From RGIG4074 sp964615285 (lineage in GTDB: Bacteria; Bacillota; Clostridia; Christensenellales; Borkfalkiaceae), in NCBI GenBank assembly GCA_964615285.1, contig CAZTND010000007.1:1-42989 (forward strand): DNA of 42,989 nucleotides, read 5' to 3'. Made by a program: the position numbers and the translations under genes. A model generated the notes under the pieces. The model did not search any database. It saw only the letters and a list, made by a program, of their open reading frames with translations, and was not told the origin of the DNA. Shown here piece by piece: positions 41,919-42,989 of this stretch; the stretch's first letter is position 1, and each line of letters begins with the position of its first letter.

Positions 41919-42362
41919 TCAGGCGGGCACGACCTCCACGGTGATCTCCGCCTCCGCGCCCTCCATCAGGCGGACGGTCACGGCATAGGTGCCCAGATTT
42001 TTGATGGGGTCTTTGAGCAGTATCTTCTTTTTATCCACGTCCAGGCCCATGGAAGAGAGTTCCTGCGCGATCTGCGCGGACGTGACCGAGCCGAACAGTT
42101 TCCCGTTTTCGCCCGTCTTGATGGCGAGGGTGATCTTTTTGCCTTTGAGCGAAGCGGCAAGCGCCTGCATTGCCTTTACCTCTTCGGCCCTGTGATAGTC
42201 CTGTGCCTGTTTTTTCTGCATGGCTTCGTTCAATGCGGCGGCGGTGGCCGGTTCGGCGAGATTCTTTTTCAACAGGAAGTTCTTGGCGTATCCCTCCGAA
42301 ACTTCAATGATGTCGCCTTTTCTGCCGGTGCCTTTTACGTCTGCTTTCAAAATGATTTTCAT
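41919..42362 (-). CDS. rplI: Ribosomal protein bL9
   Basis: A 147-residue large-subunit protein. It begins MKIILKADVKGTGRKGDIIE with VSEGYAKNFLLKKNLA, the signature of bL9, followed by a long helix (about 40-75) and the C-terminal domain ending TVEVVPA. Length is standard. GGAGG stands 12 nt before the ATG; the frame is open upstream without a start signal. It is transcribed alone from its own promoter. The usual partners dnaB and gdpP are not next to it in this window. Confidence 0.97.
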   Translation of the reverse strand: MKIILKADVKGTGRKGDIIEVSEGYAKNFLLKKNLAEPATAAALNEAMQKKQAQDYHRAEEVKAMQALAASLKGKKITLAIKTGENGKLFGSVTSAQIAQELSSMGLDVDKKKILLKDPIKNLGTYAVTVRLMEGAEAEITVEVVPA

Positions 42363-42462
42363 GATGCGTCGAGTCCTCCGTTTGACTGTGGTATATCCGC
42401 CCGACGGGCGGGACGGGGCGGAAGGGGAGCCGCATTCGGCTCTCTTCGCTCCGGTCGGATAT

Positions 42463-42491
42463 ATTGTACCCCAAAATCGTCGGAATGTCAA
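42463..42491 (-). promoter_or_regulatory. Sigma-A promoter for rplI
   Basis: Minus-strand TTGACA (42486-42491), 17-nt spacer, TACAAT (42463-42468). Confidence 0.9.
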
Positions 42492-42520
42492 TCCCTTTGT
42501 TTAATTTTCATGCTTTTGCG

Positions 42521-42529
42521 CATACTGAA
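42521..42529 (+). promoter_or_regulatory. Possible sporulation-sigma -10 box for the DUF1540 gene
   Basis: CATACTGAA within TTTTGCGCATACTGAA, 22 nt before the DUF1540 start. The core GCATACT is shared with boxes at 18167 and 18594. No sigma-A box is seen. The assignment rests on motif resemblance only. Confidence 0.35.
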
Positions 42530-42551
42530 AGGCAAAAGGAGGTTTGAAAAT

Positions 42552-42704
42552 ATGCAGAACATCAATACCTGCATCGGCTGCAACGTCAGCGACTGCAAGT
42601 TCAACGTGGAGGGCAAGAACTGCTCTCTTTCCCACATTCATGTGGGCTGCGGCTGCGGCAACGAACAGTGCACCTGCTGCGACAGCTTTGAAAGAAAGCA
42701 CTGA
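42552..42704 (+). CDS. DUF1540-type cysteine-rich mini-protein
   Basis: A 50-residue protein with nine Cys. The first part, CIGCNVSDCKFNVEGKNCSL with SHIHVG, is the DUF1540 pattern (C-x2-C-x4-C-x8-C then an aromatic/His-rich strand), a small probable metal-binding domain widespread in sporulating Clostridia and Bacilli; function unproven. The tail CGCGNEQCTCCDSF adds a second group. A strong AAAGGAGGT lies 8 nt before the ATG and a terminator follows, so it is its own transcript. Confidence 0.85.
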   Translation: MQNINTCIGCNVSDCKFNVEGKNCSLSHIHVGCGCGNEQCTCCDSFERKH

Positions 42705-42719
42705 GGTCCGGAAACAGGA

Positions 42720-42760
42720 AAAACGCCCGCCCGTCTGAAAAACAAGGCGGGCGTTTTCGC
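42720..42760 (+). terminator. Terminator after the DUF1540 gene
   Basis: A perfect 12-bp stem (AAAACGCCCGCC / GGCGGGCGTTTT) with a 14-nt A-rich loop; the 3' arm carries the T-run. Confidence 0.85.
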
Positions 42761-42855
42761 GTTATACAGAAAAGCGCTCGTTCTGAAATAACGGGTTACA
42801 ACAATTTTATTGAATTTTTGCATTGATTTTTGTAATTTTTATATTTCTTAAACCA

Positions 42856-42885
42856 TTGACAAAGCATTTACTTATAGTTTATAAT
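42856..42885 (+). promoter_or_regulatory. Strong sigma-A promoter at the right edge
   Basis: TTGACA (42856-42861), 18-nt spacer, TATAAT (42880-42885), in an AT-rich stretch with several upstream T tracts. It drives the structured RNA that follows. Confidence 0.9.
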
Positions 42886-42891
42886 AGAAAC

Positions 42892-42989
42892 AGGAACGCA
42901 GAAAAAATTTCCTCCGTCAAAGCCGTGTAACCAAGTGGAAGCACGGCGAGCGAGCGCACTGCCGCACGGGAGCAGGAAATTTTTCCGTT
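42892..42989 (+). ncRNA. Structured leader or small RNA of unknown class, cut by window end
   Basis: From the expected start near 42892, an 11-bp closing stem (AAAAATTTCCT 42903-42913 with AGGAAATTTTT 42974-42984) encloses an extension CTCCGT/ACGGGAG, a perfect GCCGTG (42922-42927) / CACGGC (42942-42947) hairpin, and a further GC-rich arm. This is a junction-like fold expected of a riboswitch-type leader or a small RNA. I could not match it to a class I know (not T-box, SAM, TPP, FMN, purine, lysine or cobalamin by signature). No ORF of note is inside. Confidence 0.5.

Noticed and set aside
1..42989. tRNA, rRNA, CRISPR array, insertion sequence or integrase
   Set aside because: No cloverleaf with TTCGA loop, no spaced direct repeats and no transposase motifs were found by reading; a tRNAscan or ISfinder search was not possible.

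Overview
The window looks like a GC-rich chromosomal contig from an anaerobic, sporulation-lineage Firmicute of the class Clostridia, probably a draft or metagenome assembly because it holds one run of exactly 100 N (19947-20046). Supporting signs are the secG-rnr-smpB block, a T-box leader on thrS with a YtxC-like gene in front of it, a flavodiiron protein (oxygen/NO scavenging), a DUF1540-type cysteine-rich mini-protein, bL9, DegV, and sigma-A promoters whose -10 is often TACAAT. Placement below class is inference only; no rRNA, tRNA, CRISPR array, integrase or insertion sequence was seen.

Layout. 1-5583 (minus strand): secG, rnr, smpB, metY, metA, in transcription order, so protein export, RNA quality control and methionine synthesis are strung together. 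5663-9108 (minus): leuS followed by a decayed family 8 glycosyltransferase. 9275-12274 (plus): ytxC-like gene, promoter, T-box and thrS. 12421-13089 (minus): a lipoprotein. 13231-18142 (plus): a membrane-anchored protein, guaA, a decayed acyltransferase, a macro-domain hydrolase, a flavodiiron protein, and a small gene pair of which one copy carries an internal stop. 18224-21239: a 14-cysteine small protein, a YihY-family membrane protein and a large membrane protein cut by the gap. 21502-26147: trpS, a DUF5685 protein, a J-domain-like protein, a small membrane protein and the rRNA methyltransferase rlmD. 26490-31208: a tightly packed accessory operon of two GNAT-fold proteins and two cobalamin-binding-type radical SAM enzymes behind an AT-rich leader. 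31489-38070: a histidine operon hisZGDBHAF-IE from an apparently leaderless promoter. 38123-41730: a decayed acetyltransferase, an aldolase-family enzyme, minD with a divergent minE-like gene, and a DegV protein. 41919-42989: rplI (minus), a DUF1540 protein, and a promoter with a strongly structured RNA at the right edge.

The functional core is aminoacylation (leuS, thrS, trpS), amino-acid synthesis (Met, His) and purine synthesis (guaA). The most unusual parts are the radical SAM/GNAT operon, the DUF5685 protein with two aspartate-rich motifs like those of squalene/phytoene synthases next to a J-like protein without HPD, a MinD with a MinE-like partner and no MinC in view, a leaderless hisZ, four decaying genes among intact housekeeping genes, and the unidentified structured RNA at the right edge.
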